In this document: positions 1-7,828 of the stretch, piece by piece | How the letters are laid out: the number at the start of each line of letters is the position of its first letter | How positions within the stretch are numbered: the stretch's first letter is position 1 | Source of the DNA: Halobacteriales archaeon QS_4_69_31 | GTDB taxonomy: Archaea; Halobacteriota; Halobacteria; Halobacteriales; Haloarculaceae | NCBI GenBank assembly: GCA_003021655.1 | Contig: PXRP01000043.1 | Span: 1-43,044 of the forward strand | Direction of reading: 5' to 3' | Length of the DNA: 43,044 nt | Notes under the pieces: generated by a model | The model's input: the letters and a program-made list of their open reading frames with translations, nothing else | Database searches by the model: none | What the model was told of the DNA's origin: nothing | Translations under genes and position numbers: made by a program

Positions 1-428
1 TAGACGTTGTAGTTCGGCCTGTAGACGACCGACCCCGTCGAGTAGACCCGGTCGGTCCCGTCCCAGAAGTCGCCCGTCTCCCCGCTGGCCCGCGCGTTCT
101 CGATGCTGACCGCCACGCCGGGATCGGTCGTCCCGGCCGTCCGGAGCGAGCCCGAGGGCGGCCCGGGGTTCACCGCGAAGATCCGGTCGGGATAGCGCGT
201 CCCCAGCGTGACCGACACCGACCGCCGCGAGGCGTCGCCCGTCGCCGAGACGAAGGCGTTACGCAGGTCCTGCAGTTCGTCCTGGACGGTCTGGCTGTGA
301 GAGAACTCCAGCCGCTCGTTTTGTTGTGGGACGACGAAAGCCTGATAGCCAGCCAGGGCGATCACCAGCGCGCCGAACAGCAATACGGCGCCGATCTGGA
401 TGGACTGGCCGCGGTCGTCCCGGAACAT
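1..428 (-). CDS. Pilin-like haloarchaeal surface protein, partial
   Basis: The gene starts with ATG at 428 and runs off the left edge, so about 142 N-terminal residues are visible. The N-terminus reads FRDDRGQSIQIGAVLLFGAL, a short charged segment followed by a hydrophobic stretch to about residue 28. This layout resembles the class III (prepilin-type) signals of archaeal type IV pilin-like proteins, where a hydrophobic helix anchors an extracellular beta-rich domain. After the helix there is a heptad-like stretch (residues 36-58) and a Ser/Thr/Gly-rich part that looks extracellular. The likely role, by family resemblance only, is an envelope-anchored surface protein. A canonical pilin cleavage site is not certain, and the missing C-terminus prevents a firmer call. 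Confidence 0.6.
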   Translation of the reverse strand, partial: MFRDDRGQSIQIGAVLLFGALVIALAGYQAFVVPQQNERLEFSHSQTVQDELQDLRNAFVSATGDASRRSVSVTLGTRYPDRIFAVNPGPPSGSLRTAGTTDPGVAVSIENARASGETGDFWDGTDRVYSTGSVVYRPNYNV

Positions 429-556
429 TGACTCCGGGTACCTCTTCGCGGCGCAAAAACCTGTGTCCCCGATTTTCCGTCGTGATAATCCCGGGAGCGT
501 CGACCCGCGTCCAACCCGGATCCGGAGACGGGCGGGCAGAGTGGCCGGCGAGGCCC

Positions 557-721
557 TCAGGTCCGGAGGTGAGCGGGCGGGTCGACGGCTTCGAGCCCTT
601 CGAGCGGGCCGAGTCGGTCCTCTTCGAGCCAGATCTCCACGATCTGCCCGTCCTCGACCCGGTACATGGCCATCCCGGTCCACTCGACCGTGTGCCGGGT
701 CGGCCACAACCGTGTTAATTG
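557..721 (-). pseudogene. Ester cyclase (SnoaL-like) C-terminal remnant
   Basis: On the minus strand the frame ending at TGA 557-559 reads HTVEWTGMAMYRVEDGQIVE and continues through WLEEDRLGPLEGLEAV. This is the usual C-terminal part of SnoaL-like ester cyclases (NTF2 fold), whose last strands carry a 'G..ah.yr..dGkI.e.W...D..g...Q' pattern. An in-frame TAA at 722-724 lies just upstream and no N-terminal part of the family is visible beyond it, so only about 55 codons of a roughly 130-150 residue protein remain. I read this as a decayed gene, not a small functional protein. The rest of 429-868 shows no other gene. Confidence 0.6.
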
Positions 722-868
722 TTACCACGAGGCGGCCGGGACCGGGGTCCGGATCCGGGCGGCATCGGTCGTCCCGACGGGGACGTTGCGCGCCGTCGCG
801 ACGCCTGTCGATACCGGGGCGGCGAGAAACGAGCGGAGGTAGTTACGGTCGCGGCGCCTCGCAGGGGG

Positions 869-1453
869 TTACTCGTCCTCGTCTTCCTCGACGACTTCGG
901 GGTCGCGCATCGCATTCTGGAGGCTGTCGAGGCCGTTGACCCACTGGACGGTGAGCCCGGGGTCGAGTTCCTCGGCGACCGCCGGGTCGAACTCCGCGCC
1001 GTCGATGACGAGCGTCCCCGCCTGGACGCAGTAGGACAGCGCCGCGTCGAGGTCGTCGTCGGCCTCGGCGTCGGCCGCCGCGTGGAGGTAGTCGTGGAAC
1101 TCGCCCTCGTCGACGACGCCGCCGAGGATGTACTCCTCGGCCGCGTAGAAGACACAGACCAGCGACGTCTGGACGCTGTCGACGAGCATCAGTTTCCCCT
1201 CGTCGTCGAACGCCGGTTCGGCCAGGACGACCTCGCGCATCTCCTCGAGTTCGCCCAGCGCGGTCTCCTCGTCGAGGGTACCCTCGTCGTAGTCGGTGAG
1301 AACCTTCGCCACCGCGATGGCGGTGTCGTCTTGCATGTTCCACAGGAGCTGTGCGGAGTCGTCGTCGTCCGGGTCGACGTCTTCCTCGTCTATCCTGTCG
1401 AGCCAGTTCTGCCACCTGTCGGGCGTGTAGTACTCCCCCGGCTGGGTGCTCAT
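869..1453 (-). CDS. DUF2150 family protein
   Basis: A 194-residue acidic protein starting MSTQPGEYYTPDRWQNWLDR. I recognise it as the haloarchaeal DUF2150 family, of unknown function, soluble and cytoplasmic (no signal or membrane segment). The body is largely helical with alternating acidic stretches (for example PDDDD near residue 30) and it ends in a Glu/Asp-rich tail. The open frame continues upstream to 1888, but the extension is Arg/Gly-rich out-of-frame translation of the bolA region, so the ATG at 1453 is the sensible start. It lies 44 bp downstream of bolA on the same strand and may share its transcript. Function cannot be inferred. Confidence 0.85.
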   Translation of the reverse strand: MSTQPGEYYTPDRWQNWLDRIDEEDVDPDDDDSAQLLWNMQDDTAIAVAKVLTDYDEGTLDEETALGELEEMREVVLAEPAFDDEGKLMLVDSVQTSLVCVFYAAEEYILGGVVDEGEFHDYLHAAADAEADDDLDAALSYCVQAGTLVIDGAEFDPAVAEELDPGLTVQWVNGLDSLQNAMRDPEVVEEDEDE

Positions 1454-1497
1454 ATCACTCCGTTCGTCGCTCGGGGGATATGACTTTCGGGACCTTT

Positions 1498-1740
1498 TTA
1501 CGCACGCTCGTCCGGCGTCGCCGTCGTCAGCTCGATGGCGTGGATCTCGTCGGTCAGGTACTCGTCGAGCGCGTCGTGGACGAGCTGGTGCTGGTCGACC
1601 AGGGACTTGCCCTCGAACGCCGGCGAGACCACCTCGACCGCGTAGTGTTTGTCGTCGTCCGGGTCCCGCGGCGTCGTGACCGTCGCCTCCGCGTCGGGTA
1701 ACTCCGCTTCGATGAGGTCTGCCACTGCGTCGCCGTCCAT
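1498..1740 (-). CDS. bolA: BolA family protein
   Basis: An 80-residue protein of normal BolA length and layout: an N-terminal helix (DAVADLIEAELPDAEATV), a strand with HYAVEVVSPAFEGKSLVDQH, then a helix with HDALDEYL and a final strand HAIELTTATP. The conserved 'F.gk...qrH..v...l' core is present in the form FEGKSLVDQHQLVHDAL. BolA proteins in other organisms partner with monothiol glutaredoxins in iron-sulfur cluster handling; no glutaredoxin gene is seen here, so the specific role is inferred. An AT-rich GGGTTTTCCC at 1763-1772 lies about 25-30 bp upstream of the ATG, fitting a leaderless transcript. Confidence 0.88.
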   Translation of the reverse strand: MDGDAVADLIEAELPDAEATVTTPRDPDDDKHYAVEVVSPAFEGKSLVDQHQLVHDALDEYLTDEIHAIELTTATPDERA

Positions 1741-1873
1741 ACGCGACCGAACGGACGACGACGGGAAAACCCTTTGTCCCCGGCATCGTCACGGAGTGGC
1801 AGGTCTCCCGGACGGTGGACCGTCTGTGCCTGCTTCCCACGGAATAGTTTAGAAACTGACAAAAATCCGGGCT

Positions 1874-1999
1874 ATGGATAGACGGCACCGAGAAGTGCTT
1901 TCGGCACGTGGGACCGTCTCTGTCGCCACGTTCGCCGGGTGTGGCGGTGACGACGGGGACGGCGGTTCCGACACGCCAGACGACGACGGTCGCTGCTGA
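1874..1999 (+). CDS. Tiny lipoprotein-like ORF, possibly a truncated gene
   Basis: A 41-codon ORF missed by longer length cut-offs. Its N-terminus has Arg-Arg at residues 3-4 and a lipobox-like TFAGC ending at Cys23, followed directly by GGDDGDGG and an Asp-rich tail, exactly how haloarchaeal Tat lipoproteins begin after the lipid-modified cysteine. An AT-rich element (GTTTAGAA, 1847-1854) sits about 20-27 bp before the ATG, as in a leaderless promoter. The stop TGA at 1997-1999 ends the protein before any folded domain. It is either a genuine mini-lipoprotein or the 5' stub of a larger gene that has been lost. The charged residues between RR and the hydrophobic part make the signal weak. Confidence 0.4.
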   Translation: MDRRHREVLSARGTVSVATFAGCGGDDGDGGSDTPDDDGRC

Positions 2000-2034
2000 C
2001 CGTCGCTGCCGACGAACGTCCGTGGGTTCGGACG

Positions 2035-3033
2035 TCAGAACCCGCCGCCGTCGTCCTGACCGGGTACCGACGGGACGTCGTCGGGTTTGTCGCCTGAGAC
2101 GAGGAAGTTCAGCAAGTTGCTGACGAACACTTCGTTGTCGACGTCGTAGAGCTCCGAGCGGGTGATGAAGTCCGAGTCGGCGACGAAGACCATGTTCCCG
2201 TTCTGGACGGCCGTGGCGTAGCTGCCGGTCCGGTCGTCCTTGAGGGTCCGCGTGCCGTCGGCGGCGCCCAGCACCACCGACGCGTCGGTGTCACCGACAG
2301 TCACGATGTAGCCGGCCCGCGAGAACGTCACCGTCTCGACGCCCTCGGTGAGCGGGCTGTTCCCGGTGGGCTCGGCGTAGATCTCCTTGAAATTGTTGTC
2401 GTTGGCGCTGTCGTCCATGTTGTAGAGCAGGTCGGCGCCCATCCGCGCGCCGTAGTCGGTGGTCATGCCGTTGGCGCCGAAGGTGATCTGGGTCGGCACG
2501 AGGCCGAACGTCCCCTGGCCCAGCGCCGACTGGGTCGGCTCCCCGAGCACGACGACCCGGCCGCCGCCGTCGGTGTACTTCTGGAGCGCCGTCCGCTGGC
2601 CGTCACTGAACCCGGAGCCGGGCTGGATGACCAGCAGCGCGTCGTACTCCTGGAGCGTCGCGTTGTAGTCGCCGCTGCCGAAGCCGCCGCCGCTGACGGC
2701 CCCGATATCGACCGTGTGACCGGCCTCCGCGAGGGCCTCCAGAACGGGTTCGAGTTTCGCGCGGTCGAACGTGTTCCCGTGGCTCGTGTCGACCAGGATC
2801 TTCTTCTCGCCCTCGGGGGCGTCGACGCTGAGTTCACCCTCCTCGGGGTCGGCTTCGACGTTGACGGCGTCGGGCTGGAACTGTCCCGGCGACTGTCCTT
2901 GGATCTGCTGGCCGTCGGTCGGCCCCGAACCGTTGGAACCGGTCGCGACCGACAGGATCGCTGTCCCCGCCAGTACGACGGCAATGACGAGCACGAACAC
3001 GCCGAGCGGTTTCAGTACTTCAGTTAGTTTCAT
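2035..3033 (-). CDS. DUF4350 domain membrane-anchored protein
   Basis: A 332-residue protein with one N-terminal membrane segment (residues 9-30, GVFVLVIAVVLAGTAIL), a Ser/Gly/Gln linker, then a domain from about residue 72 that begins KKILVDTSHGNTFDRAKLEP. That start and the YDALLVIQPGSGFSDGQ and GGRVVVLGEP strands are typical of DUF4350, a glutamine-amidotransferase-like fold often found in membrane complexes. Orientation suggests a tail outside the membrane. The start overlaps the end of the upstream S49 protease gene by 14 bp, so the two are translated from one message and probably work together. The Gly-rich C-terminus (GQDDGGGF) is disordered. The catalytic role of DUF4350 is not known. 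Confidence 0.75.
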   Translation of the reverse strand: MKLTEVLKPLGVFVLVIAVVLAGTAILSVATGSNGSGPTDGQQIQGQSPGQFQPDAVNVEADPEEGELSVDAPEGEKKILVDTSHGNTFDRAKLEPVLEALAEAGHTVDIGAVSGGGFGSGDYNATLQEYDALLVIQPGSGFSDGQRTALQKYTDGGGRVVVLGEPTQSALGQGTFGLVPTQITFGANGMTTDYGARMGADLLYNMDDSANDNNFKEIYAEPTGNSPLTEGVETVTFSRAGYIVTVGDTDASVVLGAADGTRTLKDDRTGSYATAVQNGNMVFVADSDFITRSELYDVDNEVFVSNLLNFLVSGDKPDDVPSVPGQDDGGGF

Positions 3034-3991
3034 TGATGCTCACCTCCCGGTTTCCGTCCGTGGTGTACTCCTCGGGGATCCCCCAGACGGCGTAGAACTT
3101 GACCGGCTGTTCGAACTCGGTTTCGGTCTCGTCGCCCCTGTCGACGTAGACGATATTCCCGTCGCGCTTCTCGACGTCGGCCTCGGCGAACAGCAGGCCG
3201 AACAGCATCTCCGGGGGCTCCTTGTAGTAGACGTTGTAGTTGTCACCCTCGATATCCTCGGACTCCTCGGCGGCCCGCTGGATCGCCGATTCGAGGCTCC
3301 CGACCTCGTCGGCGAAGCCGTTCTCGACCGCCTGGGTCCCGGTGTAGACGCCCGCGCGGCTCACTTCCTCCTCGCTCAGCGAGAGGTCGTCGCCGCGGTG
3401 TTTCATGACCGTTCCCACGAAGGCGTTCTGGAACGACTCGACGATGTTGCGGATCTCGTCGACCGAGATGATCTGTTTGTCCGGGCCGCTCCGGATGAAC
3501 AGCTGGCGTTGCTGGTTCTGGAGTTCGACGACCTCCGGAACCGTCGCGACGACGCCGACGCTGCCCACGACCGAACTGGGTTTCACGTAGATGGCGGTGG
3601 CCGGCGCGATAGCGAAGTAGCCGCCGGAGGCCGCCACCCCCTCGACGTAGGCGACGACGGGCATCTCCTGGGCGGTCCGGTTGACCGCCAGGTAGATCTC
3701 TTCGCTCGACGCGACCGGGCCGCCGCCGCTGTCGATGCGCAAAACGACCGCTTCGGTCGAGTCGTTGTTTCTCGCCTGCCGGAGGTCTTCTCTGATCGAC
3801 GCGACGTTGTTGCTAGTGGTCCCGCCGCGCAGCGTGATGACAGCGACGCTCGGCGTGTCGCTGTCCTCGTCGGAACTCTGTGTCGCGTTCCAGACGACCG
3901 GTGCGAGGACTGTGCTTACCAGGACGGCGACGACCACGACGACGACGTACAGGACCGTCTTCGTCGAGGCCGAATCGCTTCCGGTTGCCAT
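3020..3991 (-). CDS. sppA: S49 family signal peptide peptidase (SppA-type)
   Basis: A 323-residue membrane protease. Residues 11-35 form one hydrophobic anchor, and the S49 domain follows from about residue 47 (SVAVITLRGG). The nucleophile is Ser122 in GVAASGGYFAIA, preceded by IDSGGGPV, which builds the oxyanion site. Lys172 in IRSGPDKQ lies 50 residues later, close to the Ser-Lys spacing of the short Bacillus-type SppA, so it is the probable general base. The family degrades cleaved signal peptides and membrane protein fragments. The open frame extends to 4294 but the extra part is translation of a tandem repeat, so the ATG at 3991 is chosen. It overlaps the downstream DUF4350 gene by 14 bp. 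Confidence 0.85.
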   Translation of the reverse strand: MATGSDSASTKTVLYVVVVVVAVLVSTVLAPVVWNATQSSDEDSDTPSVAVITLRGGTTSNNVASIREDLRQARNNDSTEAVVLRIDSGGGPVASSEEIYLAVNRTAQEMPVVAYVEGVAASGGYFAIAPATAIYVKPSSVVGSVGVVATVPEVVELQNQQRQLFIRSGPDKQIISVDEIRNIVESFQNAFVGTVMKHRGDDLSLSEEEVSRAGVYTGTQAVENGFADEVGSLESAIQRAAEESEDIEGDNYNVYYKEPPEMLFGLLFAEADVEKRDGNIVYVDRGDETETEFEQPVKFYAVWGIPEEYTTDGNREVSINETN

Positions 3992-4168
3992 ACACACCCC
4001 ATCTCGCCCACCCCACTCATGAAAGTTGGCGAAACTCAAATCGCGTTTAACATAACGGTCTGTCAGAACGTCCGGGTTGCGGTCCCCGGATTCCGGCCGT
4101 ATCGAGGCCGTGGCGCCTCTTCCGGGTCTAATCGGCCGACGCCGGGCGGACGCCGTCCGTCTGACCCG

Positions 4169-4272
4169 GACGGTCGGCTTACCCGGTCGCCGTCGAGGCG
4201 AAGTCGCCCGGTCCGTCGTTGAGGCGAAGTCGCCCGGTCCGTCGTCGGGGCGCATCCGCCCGGTTCGCCGCT
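4169..4272. repeat. 26-bp tandem repeat array in the 3992-4361 gap
   Basis: Between the S49 gene start and the nucleotidyltransferase remnant there is a direct tandem array of period 26. The clearest units are 4195-4220 and 4221-4246 (nearly identical, beginning GAGGCGAAGTCGCCCGG), followed by a diverged unit at 4247-4272 and a weaker one before them at 4169-4194. The array inflates apparent open reading frames on both strands. The rest of the gap holds the upstream region of the S49 gene, with an AT-rich TTATGTTAAACG on the minus strand near 4047-4058, and nothing else that I can support. Confidence 0.75.
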
Positions 4273-4361
4273 GGAGCACGAGCCTCCGGTTCACCCTCGG
4301 GGCGGGTCGCGTGAGACGTATGGGTCGTCGCCACCGCCGGCCCCGGGTCGCGCCTTCGCCG

Positions 4362-4892
4362 TCACTGGAAGCGTATCTGTGCCCGTTGGCGGTCGGCGGG
4401 CGTGTTGACGTTGACCCGCCAGCCCCCGAACGGGACCGTCTCGACGCGTCGGCCGGCCTGCACCAGCAGGTCGACGGCGTCGGCCAGTTCGTACTCGCCG
4501 CGGTCGGATAGCTGGACGAGGTGGCAGGCGTGGAAGGCGTCGGGGTCGAACGCGGACAGCCCCGTCAGCACCAGCCGCGACGGCGGGTCGTCGGGTTTCT
4601 CCACGACCGCTGTCAGGCGACCGTCCCCGCCGGTGACGAGCACGCCCGTCTCGGCGGCCTCCTCGGGAGTGGCCTCGTCGACCAGCACCGTCGCGTCGAC
4701 CCCTTCCTCGCGCTGGTGAACGTAGGTGACCGGCACGCCGCGGAACTCGTCGCCGTAGTGGTCGATGATGGCCTCCTTCCGGTAGCCGACGACCAGGACC
4801 GGTTCCGAGACCCCCGCCGCGAGGAGCCGCTCCAGCCCGTGCGAGAGCAGCGGACGGCCCGTCCGACCACGACCACCCCAGACCGGTGAGAC
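4362..4892 (-). pseudogene. NDP-sugar nucleotidyltransferase, 5' end deleted
   Basis: The frame ending at 4362 encodes a recognisable C-terminal two thirds of a sugar-phosphate nucleotidyltransferase: GRPLLSHGLERLLAAGVSEP, VVGYRKEAI, a YVHQREE stretch, VEKPDDPPS, the LTGLSAFDPDAF segment and a final GGWRVNVNTPAD. The essential N-terminal nucleotide-binding loop (usually 'lAAGkGtRLrPlT') is absent: an in-frame TAG lies at 4893-4895 and the sequence just upstream of GRPLL is non-homologous Gly/Arg-rich. A GTG at 4736 would permit only a 124-residue fragment. This is a 5'-truncated, inactive gene copy. Intact family members are present at rfbA in this window, so loss need not abolish nucleotide-sugar synthesis. 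Confidence 0.7.
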
Positions 4893-4997
4893 CTACCGGC
4901 CGGTCCGGGAAGGTTCCGCTGGGCCCCATCCGCTCCCGGCGGGGCAGGCTGGCCCGCGGGCCGAGTTCCGGCCACGGAACGGTCGGGGCAGGTCGGC

Positions 4998-5285
4998 TCA
5001 GAAGAGGTCTTCGAGTTCTTCCAGCCGGTCGATGATCCCGTCGAGTCCCGCGTTGCGGTCGCCGAGTCGCTCGTCGACGTCGTCGGCCGGGACGGCCCCG
5101 TCCGGCGTCGGCTCTATCAGTTCGTCGTCTTCCAGCATCCGTAGCGAGTAACGCACCTTGTGCTCGGGGATCCCCGTCTCCTCGGAGAGGCGGACGATCC
5201 CGATCGGGCCGTGCTCGATGACCGCGCGGAGTATCTGTTGGTCCCGTTCCTCCTTCTCGACCTGGTTCGTCAATCGGTCGACCAT
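4998..5285 (-). CDS. Small winged-helix transcriptional regulator
   Basis: A 95-residue protein with a winged-helix DNA-binding fold: helix 1 KEERDQQILRAVIEHGP, helix 2 IGIVRLSEETG and the recognition helix PEHKVRYSLRMLEDDELIEP, followed by a short wing. The C-terminal third (GLDGIIDRLEELEDLF) is an amphipathic helix that could dimerise. No ligand domain is attached, as is common for short haloarchaeal regulators. On the minus strand a TATA-like GTTTTATTATG lies at 5319-5329, some 35-45 bp before the ATG, so a short 5' UTR is likely. Targets are unknown; the neighbouring genes are remnants or hypotheticals and give no hint. Confidence 0.75.
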   Translation of the reverse strand: MVDRLTNQVEKEERDQQILRAVIEHGPIGIVRLSEETGIPEHKVRYSLRMLEDDELIEPTPDGAVPADDVDERLGDRNAGLDGIIDRLEELEDLF

Positions 5286-5432
5286 ACGCCTGAGAGTCCT
5301 GTCACCCCTTCCGCGGCGGACATAATAAAACTCGTGAACCGCTTCCGGGTCGGGCCAGGGGGCACTCGCTTTGCTCGGTCGGCACGGTCCAGAGCGGTTC
5401 GCGACTCTCGCCGGGGGCGGGTCGAGCGGGGC

Positions 5433-5960
5433 TCACTCGCTGCCGACGGGTTTGCGCCGGAGTTCGTCGATCTGGTCTCTGAGCGTGTTGAGTTCCGACT
5501 CCAGTTCCTCCTGGCGGTCGATGAGCGCGCTCAGTTCCTCGGTATTGACCGAGTAGTCCCGCTCCATCGCGCTGTCGAGCGAGTCCGTCGTCGCCTGGAC
5601 CAGGTAGGAGGCGAACTGGAGGACTTCCTCGGGCGAGCCCTTCCCCGTGAACAGTTCCACGTCGCCTGACTCGGGCGCGTACCTGACCGCCGGCACCTCC
5701 CCCTCGGGGACGTAGGTCGTCGTCGCCGCCAGTTCGGTGACGGGGTTGTGCCGGTCGCGGGTCTGCTCGGTGCGGACGACGCCGAACGCCTCCGCCAGCG
5801 CCGGGTAGGTGTCGCCGACGTCCCTGAGTACGTCCGCGGCCTCGACGCCCAGCTGGGCCTCGACGTCGCCGTAGAACTGTTTGGACCCCGTGAGATTCAA
5901 CGCGACGGCGTAGAAGACGTGCTGGTTCGTCGCGGCCAGGTCCCGGACCCGCTCGCGCAC
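5433..5960 (-). CDS. Hypothetical protein with C-terminal coiled coil
   Basis: A 175-residue protein I do not recognise. It has no signal or membrane segment. The N-terminal part (VRDLAATNQHVFYAVALNLTG) looks like a helical globular domain, the middle is beta-rich (ATTTYVPEGEVPAVRY, DVELFTGKG) and residues about 139-168 (EELSALIDRQEELESELNTL...) form a strong heptad coiled coil that suggests oligomerisation. The only plausible start is GTG at 5960; the frame is blocked by TGA just upstream. The gene lies 40 bp downstream of the PQQ-propeller gene on the same strand and may be cotranscribed with it. Family-wide function is unknown to me. Confidence 0.6.
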   Translation of the reverse strand: MRERVRDLAATNQHVFYAVALNLTGSKQFYGDVEAQLGVEAADVLRDVGDTYPALAEAFGVVRTEQTRDRHNPVTELAATTTYVPEGEVPAVRYAPESGDVELFTGKGSPEEVLQFASYLVQATTDSLDSAMERDYSVNTEELSALIDRQEELESELNTLRDQIDELRRKPVGSE

Positions 5961-5999
5961 ACCCTGAATTTGGTGCCTGTCCCGGGCGGGGGTCTCCCG

Positions 6000-7327
6000 T
6001 CATCGCGCGAGGCCGTAGACGCTTCCGGACCGGGTCGCGACCACGTCGACGCCGTCGCCCGGGACGACCGCGGTGGGTCTCGCGCCGAACCGGTAGGTGT
6101 GCTGTCGCGTCCCGTCGTCGTCGGCCAGCGCGACCGTTCTCGCCGCGTCCGGCCGGTGTGCGTACACCCGCTCGCCCGCCGGGACCGGCCGCGCTGCCCC
6201 GTCGAACGTCTCGCGCCACAGTCGCTCGCCGGTGTCTGTGTCGCGCGCGACGAGCGCCCCGTCCTGCCACCCGGCGTAGAGCCGCCCGCCGGCGACCGCT
6301 ATCCACGCCCAGTTGGTGCCCGCCGATCGGGTCCACACCGTCGACCCGTCGGCGGGGTCGAGCGCGAGCACCGTCCCGTCGCCGGTGGCCGCGAACGCCG
6401 TCCCGTCCGCGGCGGCGACCCCCGAGAGGTCCAGGCCCTCGCGGACCCACCGCCTGTCGCCGCTGGTCCGGTCGGCCCCCTGGAGGTCCATCGCCCCGAC
6501 CAGGACCGTCTCGCCGACGACGACCGGCGCGGGCGGCCGGAGCTCTGTGGTCTCGACCGTCCAGCGCGTCTCGCCGGTCGCGCGGTCGAAGGCCCGCACT
6601 CTGTCGGTGTAGGCGCTCACGTACGCCCGCTCGGCGTCGAGGGCCCCGGCGTAGGCGTCGTCGAACGCCCGTTGCCAGCGGACGTCCCCGCCCGGTGTCA
6701 GCTCCGTCACGCGCTCCTCGCCCCCCGAGAGATAGTCGTCGTGCGTGCCGACCGCCATCCCGGACGCGTCGGCCCCCAGGACGGTCAGGAACTTCAGCGA
6801 GGGGGCCTCGTGGGTCCACAGCTCATGGCCGTCGGTCCCGACCCCGCGGACCTGGTAGCCGTGCCCGTGCAGGCCGTCGTACCCCCGGACCACGTAGACG
6901 GTGTCCCCGACCACGCGGGGTTGGCGCTGGACCGGTCCGGCGACGTAGTCCCACGCGACCGACCCGTCGGCGAGATCGAGCGCGAAGAGGCGGTCGCTCG
7001 CCCCCGGCGGGGCGTCACCCCGGGCCGGCGTCGGCGTCCCGTACGTCTCGCGCCAGCCGCCGACGTAGACTCGGTCCCCGGCCACCGCCGGCGCCGCCCC
7101 GACCGCCGCCCCGAGGTCGACACGCCACGCGACGCCCCCCTGGTCCGGCGTCACCCGGCGCGGCGTCCCGCCGGAGGGCCCCGAGTCGTCGGCGCGAACG
7201 TCTCCGCAGTGGGTGTCGAGCCCTCGCCGTCCGTCGTCGGCTCGCCGTCCCCGACGCAGCCGGCGATCCCGACAGCGACCGCCAGCGCGCTCCGGGACAG
7301 GAACGACCGGCGCGTCTCCAGTCTCAT
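6000..7327 (-). pseudogene. PQQ beta-propeller Tat lipoprotein with broken reading frame
   Basis: Translation from ATG 7327 gives a clean Tat lipoprotein signal: Arg-Arg at residues 6-7, a hydrophobic stretch and lipobox GIAGC with Cys24, then an acidic/Thr linker. That frame stops at TGA 7151-7153. The propeller itself (VAWRVDLGAAVGAAPAVAGD onward, with repeated 'G..ya..v.aldpadG...W' PQQ blades such as DRLFALDLADGSVAWDY and VLALDPADGSTVWTR) is in another frame that is open from 7496 to 6000. The two must join through a one-base shift, most likely near the GGGGCCC run around 7178-7182. The product would be a roughly 440-residue extracellular, lipid-anchored protein of the BamB/PQQ type. Either a real frameshift or a base-calling error explains it. 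Confidence 0.7.
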
Positions 7328-7423
7328 ACCCGCGCTTCACGCGATTGTCGTAAGGGCCTTCTGTACTCTCAAACGAGCGTTTGACGCGCTCTATCGGCGA
7401 GTCCGCGTAGTCGAGGGAATACC

Positions 7424-7510
7424 CGCCCGAGGCGGGATCTGAACCGATGGCGAGACGGTCGCTCGCTTCGCTCGCGCCGCGTCTCGCGTGATTCAAATCC
7501 TGCGTCGGCG
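7424..7510. repeat. Palindromic tRNA T-arm-like repeat, copy 1
   Basis: An imperfect palindrome. Its left arm (GAGGCGGGATCTGAACC) is, on the minus strand, like the T-arm and acceptor 3' side of a tRNA; its right arm (GATTCAAATCCTGCGTC) is the same motif on the plus strand. Inside, GCGAGACG and CGTCTCGC pair around a GCTCGCTTCGCTCGC core. The arms cannot be closed into a proper tRNA fold, so this is not a tRNA gene. The spurious N-terminus of the overlapping PQQ open frame is encoded by this repeat. Confidence 0.6.
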
Positions 7511-7570
7511 GACAGCGAACACAGCACGCGGCGCGATGAAACGCGCCGCTCGTCCGTTCCTCGCAGAGGA

Positions 7571-7672
7571 CGCCCGAGGCGGGATTTGAACCGGACCCAG
7601 ACGGTCCTGCTCACCTCGCTCCGCTCGGTTGCGCGGGCTGCGACTGGCAGGGTTCAAATCCGCTGGCCCGCG
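7571..7672. repeat. Palindromic tRNA T-arm-like repeat, copy 2
   Basis: Second unit in the same orientation as the copy at 7424. It begins CGCCCGAGGCGGGATTTGAA and ends in GGGTTCAAATCCGCTGG, so the outer arms GGATTTGAACC and GGTTCAAATCC are perfect 11-bp complements. The central part (CTCACCTCGCTCCGCTCGGT) is related to copy 1 in style, not in exact sequence. The stretch 7511-7570 between the two units and 7673-7790 after them hold no gene that I can support. Confidence 0.6.
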
Positions 7673-7798
7673 TCACGACCGTGACAGGGTCGTATGATGG
7701 GCCACTACACCACCCGGGCTCACCACGAGATTGGACGAAGACAGTAAAAAGGCTTTCCGGACGACCCGCGACGACGCCGAGCGCGACCCGTGCGAACT

Positions 7799-7804
7799 GT
7801 TATA
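7799..7804 (+). promoter_or_regulatory. TATA box of the uspA-like gene
   Basis: TTATAT sits 25-30 bp before the ATG at 7829, the spacing of a haloarchaeal TATA element to a transcript starting at or near the start codon. It supports the choice of ATG 7829 over the upstream in-frame GTG at 7790. Confidence 0.65.
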
Positions 7805-7828
7805 TCGCGTGGAGTGGTACCAACTCAC

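Noticed and set aside
7328..7496. Extension of the PQQ gene start to 7496
   Set aside because: This part is translated from the palindromic repeat; a proper Tat lipoprotein signal starts at 7327 in another frame.
7571..7672. A real tRNA gene at the T-arm-like motif
   Set aside because: No acceptor pairing, anticodon arm or D-arm can be built on either strand; only the T-arm-like ends match.
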